Shown here piece after piece: positions 53,983 to 63,500 of a stretch of 64,000 nucleotides of DNA. The stretch covers positions 992,001-1,056,000 of the forward strand of contig NZ_BSTD01000003.1 in NCBI RefSeq assembly GCF_030269325.1, written 5' to 3'. The DNA comes from Amycolatopsis sp. NBRC 101858. GTDB taxonomy: Bacteria > Actinomycetota > Actinomycetes > Mycobacteriales > Pseudonocardiaceae. Every line of letters begins with the position of its first letter. Position 1 is the first letter of the stretch. The translations under genes were made by a program, and so were the position numbers. The notes beneath the pieces are model-generated. The model worked only from the letters and a program-made list of their open reading frames with translations. It did not search any database and had not been told where the DNA came from.

Positions 53983-54260
53983 GGCGCTGAGCGTATCGGA
54001 TGACCTCGACGGCCACCGCGCGCGCCGCACTCGACCGTTCGTCGTAAGCCGACTGCCGTCCGCCGCTTGGCTCGCGGCGACTGGAACGTTGGGGCGAAGA
54101 CCGTCGGGCCGAAAGGTTGCAACTCAACGTACAGGCGGCCGCACCCGCCGCTGTCGCCTTGTCGCAGCCTTGAAATCCTCGTAGCTTTTTCACCTGTACG
54201 GGCCTTGCGCCCCGCTCCCCAGCCCCAGCAGGTAACGCACCGGTCCCAGGAGGCCTTGCC

Positions 54261-54632
54261 ATGAACAGCGTCCACACCCCCGCACAGGCGATCACCGAGG
54301 CCACCTCGTCACCCAGCGAAATCGAATTCGTGCCCGGAACGCGTGTGACGGCGGGCACAAGGGTTACCCGGGGTACACGCGTCACTCGCGGTACTCGCGT
54401 CACGGCGGGAACGCGCGTCACCATGGGCACCCGGGTGACGGCGGGGACACGGGTCACCCGCGGTACCCGCGTCACCCGGGGCACTCGCGTCACGATGGGC
54501 ACTCGAGTGACGGCCGGCACGCGGGTCACGTGCGGCACCCGCGTCACGCGAGGCACGCGGGTCACCCGCGGCACGCGCGTCACCATGGGGACCCGCGTCA
54601 CCTGCCAGAGCGACTACGCGCTCGCTGCCTGA
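54261..54632 (+). CDS. GTRVTx hexapeptide-repeat protein with ssrA-like C-terminus
   Basis: 123 residues. A 25-residue leader (MNSVHTPAQAITEATSSPSE...) is followed by fifteen perfect GTRVTx hexapeptides (residues 26-115), where x is A,R,R,A,M,A,R,R,M,A,C,R,R,M,C in order, and the tail QSDYALAA. AGGAGG precedes the ATG. Third codon positions vary freely between repeats while the residues do not, so the protein is under selection. The tail closely resembles the actinobacterial tmRNA tag (ending QRDYALAA), predicting ClpXP recognition. One residue face is Arg-rich. No known family; a beta-solenoid is plausible. Confidence 0.8.
   Translation: MNSVHTPAQAITEATSSPSEIEFVPGTRVTAGTRVTRGTRVTRGTRVTAGTRVTMGTRVTAGTRVTRGTRVTRGTRVTMGTRVTAGTRVTCGTRVTRGTRVTRGTRVTMGTRVTCQSDYALAA
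54336..54605 (+). repeat. Fifteen 18-bp coding repeats (GTRVTx)
   Basis: Each 18-base unit encodes GTRVT plus one variable residue. Gly, Thr, Arg and Val codons change at the third base from unit to unit, the pattern of old repeats held by protein selection rather than recent slippage. Confidence 0.93.
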
Positions 54633-54685
54633 CCGCTCGTTCCAAGGCCGTACGCACTACCTGAACACGCGCAAGCACCCGGCTC

Positions 54686-54713
54686 GCCCCGGCCGCCGCA
54701 AGGCAGCCGGGGC
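54686..54713. terminator. Hairpin between the GTRVT gene and the convergent HNH gene
   Basis: GCCCCGGC and GCCGGGGC form an 8-bp stem with a 12-base loop. A weak to moderate bidirectional terminator. Confidence 0.5.
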
Positions 54714-54747
54714 GCCGTTACGTCCGGGCTCCGTCAGCCGGGGAAGA

Positions 54748-55458
54748 TCAAGCCGCGGAGCCGAGATACGGCCGCCAGAGCGGATCGGCCTCCTTGGAGT
54801 GCGCGAGCAGCCGCCAGTGCGGGCCGTGCGGGGCGCGCGGGACGACGCGCAGGCGCCAGCCGATCTCCGAGAGCAGCCGGTCCGCCTTGCGGTGGTTGCA
54901 CTTGGCGCAGCAGGCGACGCAGTTCGTCCAGGCGTGGGGCCCGCCCCGGCTGCGCGGGATGACGTGGTCGATCGTCTCGGCCCGCCCACCGCAGTAGGCG
55001 CAGCGGTACCGGTCGCGGTGCATCAGCCCGGCACGGGTCAGCGGCACCTGGGCCCGGTACGGCACGCGCACATACGTGCTGAGCCGGATCACCGAGGGCA
55101 CGGGCAGCGACACCTTCGCCGAATGCAGCTCGATGCCGCCCGGATCGCCGTGCACCACTTCGGCCTTGCCACACATCACGAGCACCACCGCGCGCCGCAG
55201 CGGCAACGCGGTCAACGGCTCGAAAGTGGCGTTGAGCAGGAGCACCCGGCGCCGGCCCCAGGCCGGGGCTGCCGGATCCCGGCCTCTACTACGCTGTCCG
55301 GGCGGGCGGGTAACTCCCCCTGGGCGGTTCCCCGGCCCGGCCGGGACGGCTCCGCCGGATGCGGAACCCCCCGGATAGGCGCGCAGGACCACCTCTGGCG
55401 TCTCGGCGGCCATGGCTTGGCCGGAGACGCCGCGGGGGCTGGGTTGTCGGTCTGGCAC
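54748..55458 (-). CDS. HNH endonuclease family protein (Rv2469c type)
   Basis: 236 residues. The C-terminal HNH/zinc region is CAYCGGRAETIDHVIPRSRG and NCVACCAKCNHRK. The N-terminal part before VLLLNATFEPLTALPLR is Gly/Pro-rich. The GTG at 55458 is chosen because GGAGGTGG lies four bases upstream; the ATG 15 codons later has no such site. This type is conserved in actinobacteria beside pepN and glbO and is not linked to restriction systems; role unknown. Confidence 0.85.
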   Translation of the reverse strand: MPDRQPSPRGVSGQAMAAETPEVVLRAYPGGSASGGAVPAGPGNRPGGVTRPPGQRSRGRDPAAPAWGRRRVLLLNATFEPLTALPLRRAVVLVMCGKAEVVHGDPGGIELHSAKVSLPVPSVIRLSTYVRVPYRAQVPLTRAGLMHRDRYRCAYCGGRAETIDHVIPRSRGGPHAWTNCVACCAKCNHRKADRLLSEIGWRLRVVPRAPHGPHWRLLAHSKEADPLWRPYLGSAA

Positions 55459-55603
55459 TCGACCACCTCCAGGGGCGTAGGCATAGTCGACCACAGAACA
55501 GGCCCCCAGCGCACGTGTGTTACACGACGTGTCACATCCGCGCGACCCAACATCCACTTACAGTTGGGCTCACCGACCTGATCGGAAGGATGATCGAACT
55601 CCC

Positions 55604-56593
55604 GTGTCCCCCTTGCTCACCGCCGGCCAGACGCCGTGCATCAACGACGCGTCCACCTTGTGCTTCCAGGTGTTCAAGGCCACCGGCAACGAGTGGCTGG
55701 CCGGCTCGACGAACTGGCTGCTGACCAAGCCGCTGAAGATCCTGATGATCATCGTGATCGCGTTCGTCGTGCGCCTGCTGCTGCGGCGGATGATCAACCG
55801 CGTCACGACGCTCCCCCGAGGCAGCGGAAAGCTCCCCACGTTGCTGCGTCCCCTGCGCGAGCGCGCCCCCGAGGTGCTGGGCTCCGCCGTGATCGAACGG
55901 CGCCGCCAGCGCGCGCAGACCATCGGCTCGGTGCTGAAGTCGATGGCGACGTTCCTGATCTACGGCCTCGCCTTCATCCTCGTGCTGGGCGAGCTCGGCC
56001 TGGACCTCGGCCCGATCATCGCCTCCGCCGGCATCATCGGCGTCGCGATCGGGTTCGGCGCGCAGAACCTGGTGAAGGACTTCCTCTCCGGCATCTTCAT
56101 GATGGTCGAGGACCAGTACGGCGTCGGCGACGTCGTCGACATCGGCGAGGCGACCGGCACCGTCGAGGCGGTCGGCCTGCGGATCACCACGCTGCGCGAC
56201 GTCAAGGGCACGGTCTGGTACGTCCGCAACGGCGAGGTGCTGCGCGTCGGCAACTCGAGCCAGGGCTTCGCGGTCGCGCTCGTCGACGTCCCGCTCGGCT
56301 ACACCGCCGACGTCGAGCGCGCGTCCGCCGTGCTCGGCGAGGCGGCCTTGGCCGCGACCGAGAGCGACGCGCTGAAGGACAACGTCCTGGAGCCCCCGGA
56401 GATGCTGGGCGTGGAGAGCGTGACCCCGGAAGGTCTCCAGCTGCGCCTGACCGTGAAGGTGCGGCCGGGCAAGCAGTGGGCGGTCCAGCGGGCCCTGCGC
56501 GGCCAGCTGCTGGCGGCCCTGGAGGAAGCCGGCTTCGAGCCCCCGCTCGGCCGGCTGTTCCCGAACTCCGCCCCGGTGGCCGAGAAGAAGTAG
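55604..56593 (+). CDS. Small-conductance mechanosensitive channel (MscS family)
   Basis: 329 residues. Membrane helices at about 38-60 (LKILMIIVIAFVVRLLL) and 108-128, then the pore helix GIIGVAIGFGAQNLVKDFLS and the beta domain (VEDQYGVGDVVDIGEATGTV, EAVGLRITTLRD). Gates under hypo-osmotic shock. GTG start at 55604 with a distant GGAAGG; an ATG nearer that site is out of frame. Divergent from the HNH gene, 126 bases upstream of glbO. Confidence 0.92.
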   Translation: MSPLLTAGQTPCINDASTLCFQVFKATGNEWLAGSTNWLLTKPLKILMIIVIAFVVRLLLRRMINRVTTLPRGSGKLPTLLRPLRERAPEVLGSAVIERRRQRAQTIGSVLKSMATFLIYGLAFILVLGELGLDLGPIIASAGIIGVAIGFGAQNLVKDFLSGIFMMVEDQYGVGDVVDIGEATGTVEAVGLRITTLRDVKGTVWYVRNGEVLRVGNSSQGFAVALVDVPLGYTADVERASAVLGEAALAATESDALKDNVLEPPEMLGVESVTPEGLQLRLTVKVRPGKQWAVQRALRGQLLAALEEAGFEPPLGRLFPNSAPVAEKK

Positions 56594-56718
56594 CGCTCCC
56601 GCGGCCGGGTCGTGAGATGGCTCACGACCCGGCCCGCGTGGTTACGCTGGGAAACGGGTTCGCGACCTTCCGGCGAGGAGCGGGACCGGGCGTCGGGAAC
56701 CCGCACCCGGAAGGCAAA

Positions 56719-57120
56719 ATGGAAGGCGTGTCAGCAGTGAGCGAACCGGCGAACCTCTACGAAGCGGTGGGCGGCGAACCCACGTTCCGCCGGATCGTCG
56801 CGCGCTTCTACGAAGAAGTCGCGCGAGACGAGATCCTGCGCCCGCTCTACCCCGAGGAGGACCTCGGGCCGGCCGAGGAGCGCTTCCGGCTGTTCCTCAT
56901 GCAGTACTGGGGCGGCCCGCACACCTACTCCGACCGGCGCGGGCACCCGCGGCTGCGGATGCGGCACGCGCCGTTCAAGATCGGGCCGATCGAGCGCGAC
57001 GCCTGGCTGCGCTGCATCCGGATCGCGGTCGACGAGGAGAACCTCGAGGAGCCCTACCGCGGGCAGCTCTGGGCCTACCTGGAGATGGCCGCCCACAGCA
57101 TGATGAACAGCTTCGTATGA
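56719..57120 (+). CDS. glbO: Group II truncated hemoglobin O
   Basis: 133 residues. NLYEAVGGEPTFRRIVARFY, LFLMQYWGGPHTYSDRRGHP and RMRHAPFKIG (proximal His) are the trHbO signature; Trp G8 is in WLRCI. Binds O2 and NO, with peroxidase-like activity in M. tuberculosis GlbO. Same position as Rv2470. The ATG at 56719 follows GGAAGG. Two hairpins separate it from aglA. Confidence 0.92.
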   Translation: MEGVSAVSEPANLYEAVGGEPTFRRIVARFYEEVARDEILRPLYPEEDLGPAEERFRLFLMQYWGGPHTYSDRRGHPRLRMRHAPFKIGPIERDAWLRCIRIAVDEENLEEPYRGQLWAYLEMAAHSMMNSFV

Positions 57121-57133
57121 GAGCTGTAACCCC

Positions 57134-57177
57134 CGGGGCTTCGCCCCGAGCCGGGGGCTCCGCCACCCGGAGCCCCC
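57134..57177 (+). promoter_or_regulatory. Two hairpins between glbO and aglA, the second directly before the aglA start
   Basis: CGGGGC-TTC-GCCCCG (57134-57148), then GGGGGCTCCG ... CGGAGCCCCC (57153-57177), a perfect 10-bp stem ending one base before the ATG. No free ribosome site is visible, so aglA translation may depend on opening the second hairpin. Confidence 0.5.
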
Positions 57178-57178
57178 G

Positions 57179-58729
57179 ATGAGCAGCCGAGCCTGGTGGC
57201 GCGATGCCGTCTTCTACCAGGTCTACGTGCGCTCGTTCGCCGATTCGGACGGCGACGGCGTCGGAGACCTGGAAGGCATCCACTCCCGGCTCGGTTACCT
57301 GGAGCTGCTGGGCGTCGACGCGCTGTGGCTGACGCCGTTCTACCGGTCCCCGATGGCCGACCACGGCTACGACATCGCCGACCCGCGTGACGTCGACCCG
57401 ATGTTCGGCACCCTCGGCGACTTCGACGTGCTGCTGACCGAGGCGCACAAGCGCAACATCAAGGTCACCGTCGACGTGGTGCCCAACCACACCAGCAACC
57501 AGCACGCCTGGTTCAAGTCGGCGATGGCGGCCGCGCCGGGCAGCCCGGAGCGCGACCGCTACATCTTCCGCGACGGCGTCGGCCCGAAGGGCGAGGACCC
57601 GCCGAACAACTGGGTCAGCGCGTTCGGCGGGCCGGCGTGGACGCGGGTGCCGGACGGGCAGTGGTACCTGCACCTGTTCGCGCCGCAGCAGCCGGACCTC
57701 AACTGGGCCAACCCGGAGGTCGCCGCCGACCTCGAACGCACCCTGCGCTTCTGGCTCGAGCGCGGCGTCGACGGCTTCCGCATCGACGTCGCGCACGGCA
57801 TGGCCAAGCCGCCCGGCCTGCCGGACATGGACCCGCGTGCCGACGCGCTCGGGCCCAGCCACTACTACGACCCGCGGTGGGACCACGATGGCGTCCACGA
57901 GATCCACCAGATGATCCGCAAGGTGCTCGACGAGTACCCGGAGGCGATGGCCGTCGGCGAGATCTGGGTGACCGACGAGGAACGCCTCTCCCGGTACCTG
58001 CGGCCCGACGAGCTGCACCTGGCGTTCAACTTCCGGCTGGTGCTGACCCACTTCGACGCCGACGCGATGCGCACGGCCATCCAGCGCTCCCTGACGGTGC
58101 CGGCTCGCACGGGGGCGCCCGCGACCTGGACGCTGGGCAACCACGACGTCTGGCGGCAGGTCAGCCGCTACGGCGGGGGCGCGGCGGGCGTGCGCCGCGC
58201 GCGGGCGATGGCGCTGGTCGAGCTGGCGCTGCCCGGCACGGTCTACCTGTACAACGGCGAAGAGCTGGGCCTGGCCAACGTGGACATCCCGGTCGCCGAG
58301 ATGGCCGACCCGCGGGCGAAGACCAGCGGAGCCGAGTTCGGGCGGGACGTCTCGCGAGTGCCGCTGCCGTGGGAAGGCGACCTGCCGCCGTTCGGGTTTT
58401 CCCGCAACCCGCGGACGTGGCTGCCGATGCCCGGCGAGTGGGCCGAGCTCACGGTCGAGAAGCAGATCGAAGACGCCGACTCGACGCTTTCGCTGTACCG
58501 GCAGGCGATCGAGCTGCGGAAGACGCATCCGGCGTTCGACGGCGACGAGCTGGAGTGGTACGGCGCCCCGGCGGGGTGTTTCGCGTTCCGCCGCAAGAGC
58601 GGCGGTCTGGTGTGCGCGCTGAACACGTCGGCGTCGCCGATCGCGCTGCCGCCAGGCGAGGTGCTGCTGTCGAGCAGCCCGCTGGTGGACGGGAAGCTCC
58701 CGGCGGACGCGGCTGCCTGGCTGGTTTAG
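57179..58729 (+). CDS. aglA: GH13 alpha-glucosidase (AglA)
   Basis: 516 residues. Conserved region I is VDVVPNHTS, the nucleophile Asp203 lies in FRIDVAHG, the acid/base Glu261 in AVGEIWV and the third carboxylate Asp323 in GNHDVW. The start WWRDAVFYQVYVRSFADSDG is typical of oligo-alpha-glucosidases and matches AglA (Rv2471) by position. Hydrolyses alpha-glucosides or maltooligosaccharides in the cytosol. Its stop overlaps the convergent HTH gene by 4 bases. Confidence 0.93.
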   Translation: MSSRAWWRDAVFYQVYVRSFADSDGDGVGDLEGIHSRLGYLELLGVDALWLTPFYRSPMADHGYDIADPRDVDPMFGTLGDFDVLLTEAHKRNIKVTVDVVPNHTSNQHAWFKSAMAAAPGSPERDRYIFRDGVGPKGEDPPNNWVSAFGGPAWTRVPDGQWYLHLFAPQQPDLNWANPEVAADLERTLRFWLERGVDGFRIDVAHGMAKPPGLPDMDPRADALGPSHYYDPRWDHDGVHEIHQMIRKVLDEYPEAMAVGEIWVTDEERLSRYLRPDELHLAFNFRLVLTHFDADAMRTAIQRSLTVPARTGAPATWTLGNHDVWRQVSRYGGGAAGVRRARAMALVELALPGTVYLYNGEELGLANVDIPVAEMADPRAKTSGAEFGRDVSRVPLPWEGDLPPFGFSRNPRTWLPMPGEWAELTVEKQIEDADSTLSLYRQAIELRKTHPAFDGDELEWYGAPAGCFAFRRKSGGLVCALNTSASPIALPPGEVLLSSSPLVDGKLPADAAAWLV

Positions 58730-59163
58730 AGCGGCACCCACCGGCCGGGCTTGACGACCTCGGCCGCCTCCGGCGCCACGCCCCGCGCGATCTGGTTGAC
58801 GCGCTGGTGCGACAGCCCGACCAAGTCGGCGATCGCCCGCTGCGGGATCTGGCCGTTCAGCGTGGCGACCAGGCGGGCGCGGACCCCTTCACGCCACTGC
58901 GCGACCTCTTCGGCGAGCCGGTCCGCCTCCTGGTACTGCAGGACGAGGTCGGTCGCGTCCGCGTCGTCGAACTCGTAGCGCCAGCGGAGGTGGAACCGCT
59001 CGGCCGGGAGGCCCGTCAGGTTCGCGATGATCTTCCGCATGCCGGGGTCGACGTCGACGAACTGCTTGAATTCACCCGCGGCGTCGTCGAGTCCGTCGGT
59101 CACCTTCGCGGTCCACAGACCGGCTTCGCGGGTCACGGCCACGGTGAACGCCGGGAACCTCAT
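58726..59163 (-). CDS. Hypothetical protein with C-terminal HTH
   Basis: 145 residues. The N-terminal 50 residues (MRFPAFTVAVTREAGLWTAK) resemble a HicB-like or DUF1902-type partial RNase-H fold; the C-terminus IPQRAIADLVGLSHQRVNQI is a helix-turn-helix. The ATG at 59163 has GGAGGTGAG upstream. It may be an antitoxin-like regulator, but no toxin gene is next to it. Confidence 0.6.
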   Translation of the reverse strand: MRFPAFTVAVTREAGLWTAKVTDGLDDAAGEFKQFVDVDPGMRKIIANLTGLPAERFHLRWRYEFDDADATDLVLQYQEADRLAEEVAQWREGVRARLVATLNGQIPQRAIADLVGLSHQRVNQIARGVAPEAAEVVKPGRWVPL

Positions 59164-59217
59164 CAACTGGCTCACCTCCGGGAAGGCGCGGACTGTAACC
59201 AATCGGTCACGAGGCTG

Positions 59218-59472
59218 TCAACTGCTCTGGTCACCGGAGCCGGAGCCGTCGTCGAAGGCGCCGCTCGCCAGCCACGCCACGAGCGCCGCGGCCTGGAGGT
59301 AGGGCGCCGCTTGGGCGGCCGCCCGGCCCGCCGCTCGCGTGCGGCCCCACCTCTCAGGACGCTCGGCGCGCTCCGGCGCCTGCTCCCCCGGCGGACGCTC
59401 GCGACGCCAGGGCGTCTCCTCCGCGCGGACTTCGTCGAGGAAGTCCGCCGTCGGGTCGTCGTCCGGGGGCAT
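59218..59472 (-). CDS. Small hypothetical protein
   Basis: 84 residues. MPPDDDPTADFLDEVRAEET, an Arg/Glu-rich middle and a short hydrophobic C-terminal helix (PYLQAAALVAWLASGAF). No clear ribosome site; the start is a guess. No family recognised. Confidence 0.45.
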   Translation of the reverse strand: MPPDDDPTADFLDEVRAEETPWRRERPPGEQAPERAERPERWGRTRAAGRAAAQAAPYLQAAALVAWLASGAFDDGSGSGDQSS

Positions 59473-59528
59473 GTGCACCAGCGTGCCACCGAAAACCGGC
59501 GCACGCCCGCGACACAAGGATTCCGTAA

Positions 59529-60164
59529 TCAGAACAGCAGCGGCAGCAGCGCGTGCCGGCGCCGGACGATCGCGCCGTAGCGCGCGTCCAGGCGCAGCCA
59601 CGAGTCCGTCGCCGTCACGCGGACCACGTCGCCGTCCACGTCCGAATCCACGAACCCCATGCCGGACATCGCGAACAGGCAGCGCATCTGGACCTTGACC
59701 TCGACCGTGCCGCCGCTGACCGTCAGCACCGCCTGGTCCATCAGCGACGCCGGCGGGTTGCCGTGCGGGCCGGCGTTGTCGCGCGCCAGCGTCACGCCGC
59801 GGTCGGCCAGGTCCGACACCACCCGGGCGGGCAGCTCGTCGACCAGCTGCCACGGCCCGGACGGCGGCAGCTCGCCGTGCCAGAGAAGATCACGCGCCGG
59901 GCCCGGATCCATCCGCGGCCCGCCCGCCACCGTCAGCGCCGCCAGCAGCTCGTTGCCGGACACCGTGACGTCGCCGGGGGTGACGTCACCGGCCACCGCG
60001 CGCGTGGCCAGGCACTCGAACGGCGTCGCCGTCCAGGCCTCGACCACGCCGTCGCCGCGCTGCCGCAGCCGGACGGCCGTCTGGCCGTCCAGCCGGACCG
60101 CGCGGGCGACGAACGCACCGAGGGTCTCCCGGTCCGCCGCGTCCGGCACGAAAAGCTCAGGCAT
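59529..60164 (-). CDS. Conserved hypothetical protein (Rv2474c type)
   Basis: 211 residues. MPELFVPDAADRETLGAFVA, then VRLRQRGDGVVEAWTATPFE and a C-terminal SWLRLDARYGAIVRRRHALL. No known domain, but size and position next to the thioesterase and glutamate dehydrogenase correspond to Rv2474c. Its ATG overlaps the thioesterase gene by 8 bases, so the three genes form an operon. Confidence 0.75.
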   Translation of the reverse strand: MPELFVPDAADRETLGAFVARAVRLDGQTAVRLRQRGDGVVEAWTATPFECLATRAVAGDVTPGDVTVSGNELLAALTVAGGPRMDPGPARDLLWHGELPPSGPWQLVDELPARVVSDLADRGVTLARDNAGPHGNPPASLMDQAVLTVSGGTVEVKVQMRCLFAMSGMGFVDSDVDGDVVRVTATDSWLRLDARYGAIVRRRHALLPLLF

Positions 60165-60576
60165 CCGCGAACCCCTGCTTCAGAAACTCCGACTCGGGCG
60201 GGCTGAGCCTACGCGGCCGCAACGCGACCGTGTCGTACGGCGCCAGCACCGTCTCCGCGGTGACCGCCACCGGGTCGGACTCGGCCGGCCCGGTGTGCAC
60301 GCGGTAGGCCAGCCGGAAGCTCGCCGCGCGCAGCTCCGTCAGGTCGATGTCCACGCGGAGCTCCTGCCCGGACACCACGATCGGTGCCTTGTAGGCCACC
60401 TCCAGCTTGACGACGACGATGCCCTTCGGCAGCTCCTCGAGCCCCGCCTCGACGGCGCCCTTGAACAGCAGCGGGATGCGGGCCTCTTCGAGCAGCGTCA
60501 CCATCTTCGCGTGGTTGATGTGGCCGTAGACGTCCATGTCCGTCCAGCGCGGGCGGACGTGCGCAACGTAGGTCAC
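60157..60576 (-). CDS. Acyl-CoA thioesterase (4-hydroxybenzoyl-CoA thioesterase family)
   Basis: 139 residues. VRPRWTDMDVYGHINHAKMV is the hotdog active-site segment with the catalytic Asp. GTG start overlapping the gdh stop (GTGA). Position equals Rv2475c. Probably hydrolyses medium or aromatic acyl-CoA; substrate unknown. Confidence 0.9.
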   Translation of the reverse strand: MTYVAHVRPRWTDMDVYGHINHAKMVTLLEEARIPLLFKGAVEAGLEELPKGIVVVKLEVAYKAPIVVSGQELRVDIDLTELRAASFRLAYRVHTGPAESDPVAVTAETVLAPYDTVALRPRRLSPPESEFLKQGFADA

Positions 60577-63500
60577 CGCACCGTGCTCCGGATCTGCCGG
60601 GCCGCCACCGAAAGCGTCGCGAGGTCGAGCCGGCCGGACTTGGTGATCTCGTCCAGCGCGACGCGGGCCCGCTGCAGCCGGGACGCGTTCGTCTTCTCCC
60701 ACTGGGCGATCTTGGCGTCCCCGCTGCTGCCCGGGTCGCTGTGCTTCAAGGCGTCCAGCGTGATCGCCCGCAGCGACCCGTAGACGTCGTCACGCAGCGA
60801 AAGCCGGGCGAGCGCGTGCCAGCGGTTGCCGCGTTCGAGCGCGCTGATCTCGGTCAGCATCTTGTCGACGTCCAGGTGCGCCGACAGCGCGTAGTACAGC
60901 TCCGCCGTCTCCGCCGGGCTGTGCGGGGCGTCCACGCCGACCTGCTGCTCGGCGAGTTCGGCCACCTCGGTGACGTCGAGCAGGCCGTAGGTGTGCAGCA
61001 GCAGCGAGACGCGGCGGGCCAGCTCCTCGGGCACGTTCGCGGCGATCAGCTCTTCCACGTGCTTCTGCACCGACTCCGCCTCGCGGCCGCGGAGCAGGTC
61101 GCCGATCTTGGGCACGAGCTTGCCCAGCACCCGGCCGAAGCGCTTGATCTCCGACAGCGGCGCCAGCGGCTGCGGGCGGTTGGTGAGGAACCAGCGCGCG
61201 GCCCGGTCGAGCAGCCGCCGCGTCTCCAGCACCATCGCGTCGGCGACGTCGGTGTGCACGACGTTGTCGAGCGCGTCGATCTCCGTCCACAGGGCCGGCA
61301 GGTCGAACACCCGCGTCACCACCGCGTACGCGCGCACGGCGTCGGTCGCCGTCGCGTTCATCTCCTCCATCAGCCGGTAGACGAAGGAGATGCCGCCGCC
61401 GTCGACGACCTCGTTGGCGATCATCGTGGTGATGATCTGGCGGCGCAGCGGGTGCTCGCCGATCGCGTCGGAGAACCGCTCGCGCAACGGCTTCGGGAAG
61501 TAGTCGGACAGCCGGCCGGCGAACACCTTCGAGTCGGGCAGGTCGCTGGCCAGCAACTCGCCCTTCAGCTCCAGCTTGACGTGCGCGAGCAGGGTCGCGA
61601 GCTCCGGGGACGTGAGGCCCTTGCCCGCCTTCTCCAGCTCGCGGAACTCGGAGTTGCTCGGCAGCGCTTCGAGCTTCCGGTCGAACGCGCCCGCGGCCAC
61701 CAGCGCCTGGACCTGGCGCGCGTGCACCGACAGCATCGGCGCGGCGTGCGCCCGGCTGACGCCGAGGACGGCGTTCTGCCGGTAGTTGTCGTCGAGCACC
61801 AGCGCGCCGACCTCGTCGGTCATCTCCGCCAGCAGCTCGTTGCGCTGGGCCTCCTCGAGCTTCCCGGTCTGCACCAGGTGGTCGAGCAGGATCTTGATGT
61901 TGACCTCGTGGTCGGAGCAGTCGACGCCGGCCGAGTTGTCCAGCGCGTCGGTGTTGATCTTGCCGCCGGACCGGGCGAACTCGATCCGGCCCAGCTGGGT
62001 CAGGCCGAGGTTGCCACCCTCGCCGAAGACCTTGACGCGCAGCTGCTTGCCGTCGACGCGGATGGCGTCGTTGGCCTTGTCGCCCGCGGCGGTGTGGGTT
62101 TCGGTCTCCGCCTTGACGTAGGTGCCGATGCCGCCGTTCCAGAGGAGTTCCACCGGCGCCAGCAGGATGGCCTGGATCAGGTCCATCGGCGCCAGCGCGG
62201 TGACCCCTTCGTCGAGCCCGAGGGCTTCGCGGACCTGCGGGCTGATCGGGATCGACTTCGCCGAGCGCGGGTAGATCCCGCCGCCCTCGCTGATCAGCGA
62301 GCGGTCGTAGTCGTCCCACGAGCTGCGCGGCAGGTCGAACAGCCGGCGGCGCTCGGCGAACGTCGAGGCGGCGTCCGGGTTCGGGTCGAGGAAGACGTGC
62401 ATGTGGTTGAACGCGGCGACGAGCCGGATGTGCTCCGACAGCAGCATGCCGTTGCCGAAGACGTCGCCCATCATGTCGCCGATGCCGACGACGGTGAAGT
62501 CCTCGGTCTGGGTGTCCTTGCCCAGCTCGCGGAAGTGCCGCTTGACGCTCTCCCAGGCACCCTTCGCCGTGATGCCCATGGCCTTGTGGTCGTAGCCGAC
62601 CGAGCCGCCGGAGGCGAACGCGTCGCCGAGCCAGAAGCCGTACCGCGCGGACATCTCGTTGGCGATGTCGGAGAACTTCGCGGTGCCCTTGTCGGCCGCG
62701 ACGACCAGGTACGAGTCGTCGGCGTCGTGCCGGACGACGCCCGGCGCGGGCACGGTCTTGCCCTCGATCCGGTTGTCGGTCAGGTCGAGCAGGCCGGAGA
62801 TGAACATGCGGTAGCAGGCGATGCCCTCGTTGAGCTGGGCGTCGCGGTCGATGCTCGAGTCACCGGTCGGGGCCGGCGGCATCTTCACGACGAAGCCGCC
62901 CTTCGCGCCGACGGGCACGATCACGGCGTTCTTGACCGCCTGCGCCTTGACCAGGCCGAGGATCTCGGTGCGAAAGTCCTCGCGGCGGTCCGACCAGCGC
63001 AGGCCACCGCGCGCGACCTCGCCGAAGCGCAGGTGCACGCCCTCGACGCGCGGCGAGTAGACGAAGATCTCGAACCGCGGGCGCGGCTCGGGCAGGTCGG
63101 GCACGCCGGCCGGGTCGAGCTTGATCGCCAGGTAGCTGCGCGGGGCCCCGTCGGCGTCGGTGACGTGGTAGTTCGTCCGCAGCGTGGCCCGGATGACGGC
63201 CATCAGCCGGCGCAGGATGCGGTCCTCGTCGAGGCTGGTGACCTCGTCGATCATCGCGCTCAGCTCGCTCGCCAGCGCTTCGGTCGCGGCCTCGCGGTCG
63301 GCGTCGCCCAGCTGCGGGTCGAAGCGGGCCTCGAACAGCCTCAGCAGCTTCGTCGCGACCTGGGTGTGGTTCAGCAGCGTGTTCTGGATGTAGTCCTGGG
63401 AGAACGCGCTGCCGGCCTGGCGCAGGTACCGCGAGTAGGCGCGCAGCACGGCCGCCTGGCGCCAGGTGAGCCCGGCCCGCAGCACGAGGCCGTTGAGCCC

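Noticed and set aside
53726..54601. Antisense frame with TRVP repeats across the GTRVT gene
   Set aside because: It is the mirror of the 18-bp repeats. The synonymous variation fits the plus-strand frame, which also has the ribosome site.
54336..54605. 18-bp repeats as a minisatellite without coding function
   Set aside because: Changes fall on synonymous third positions while the protein is invariant, which indicates coding constraint.
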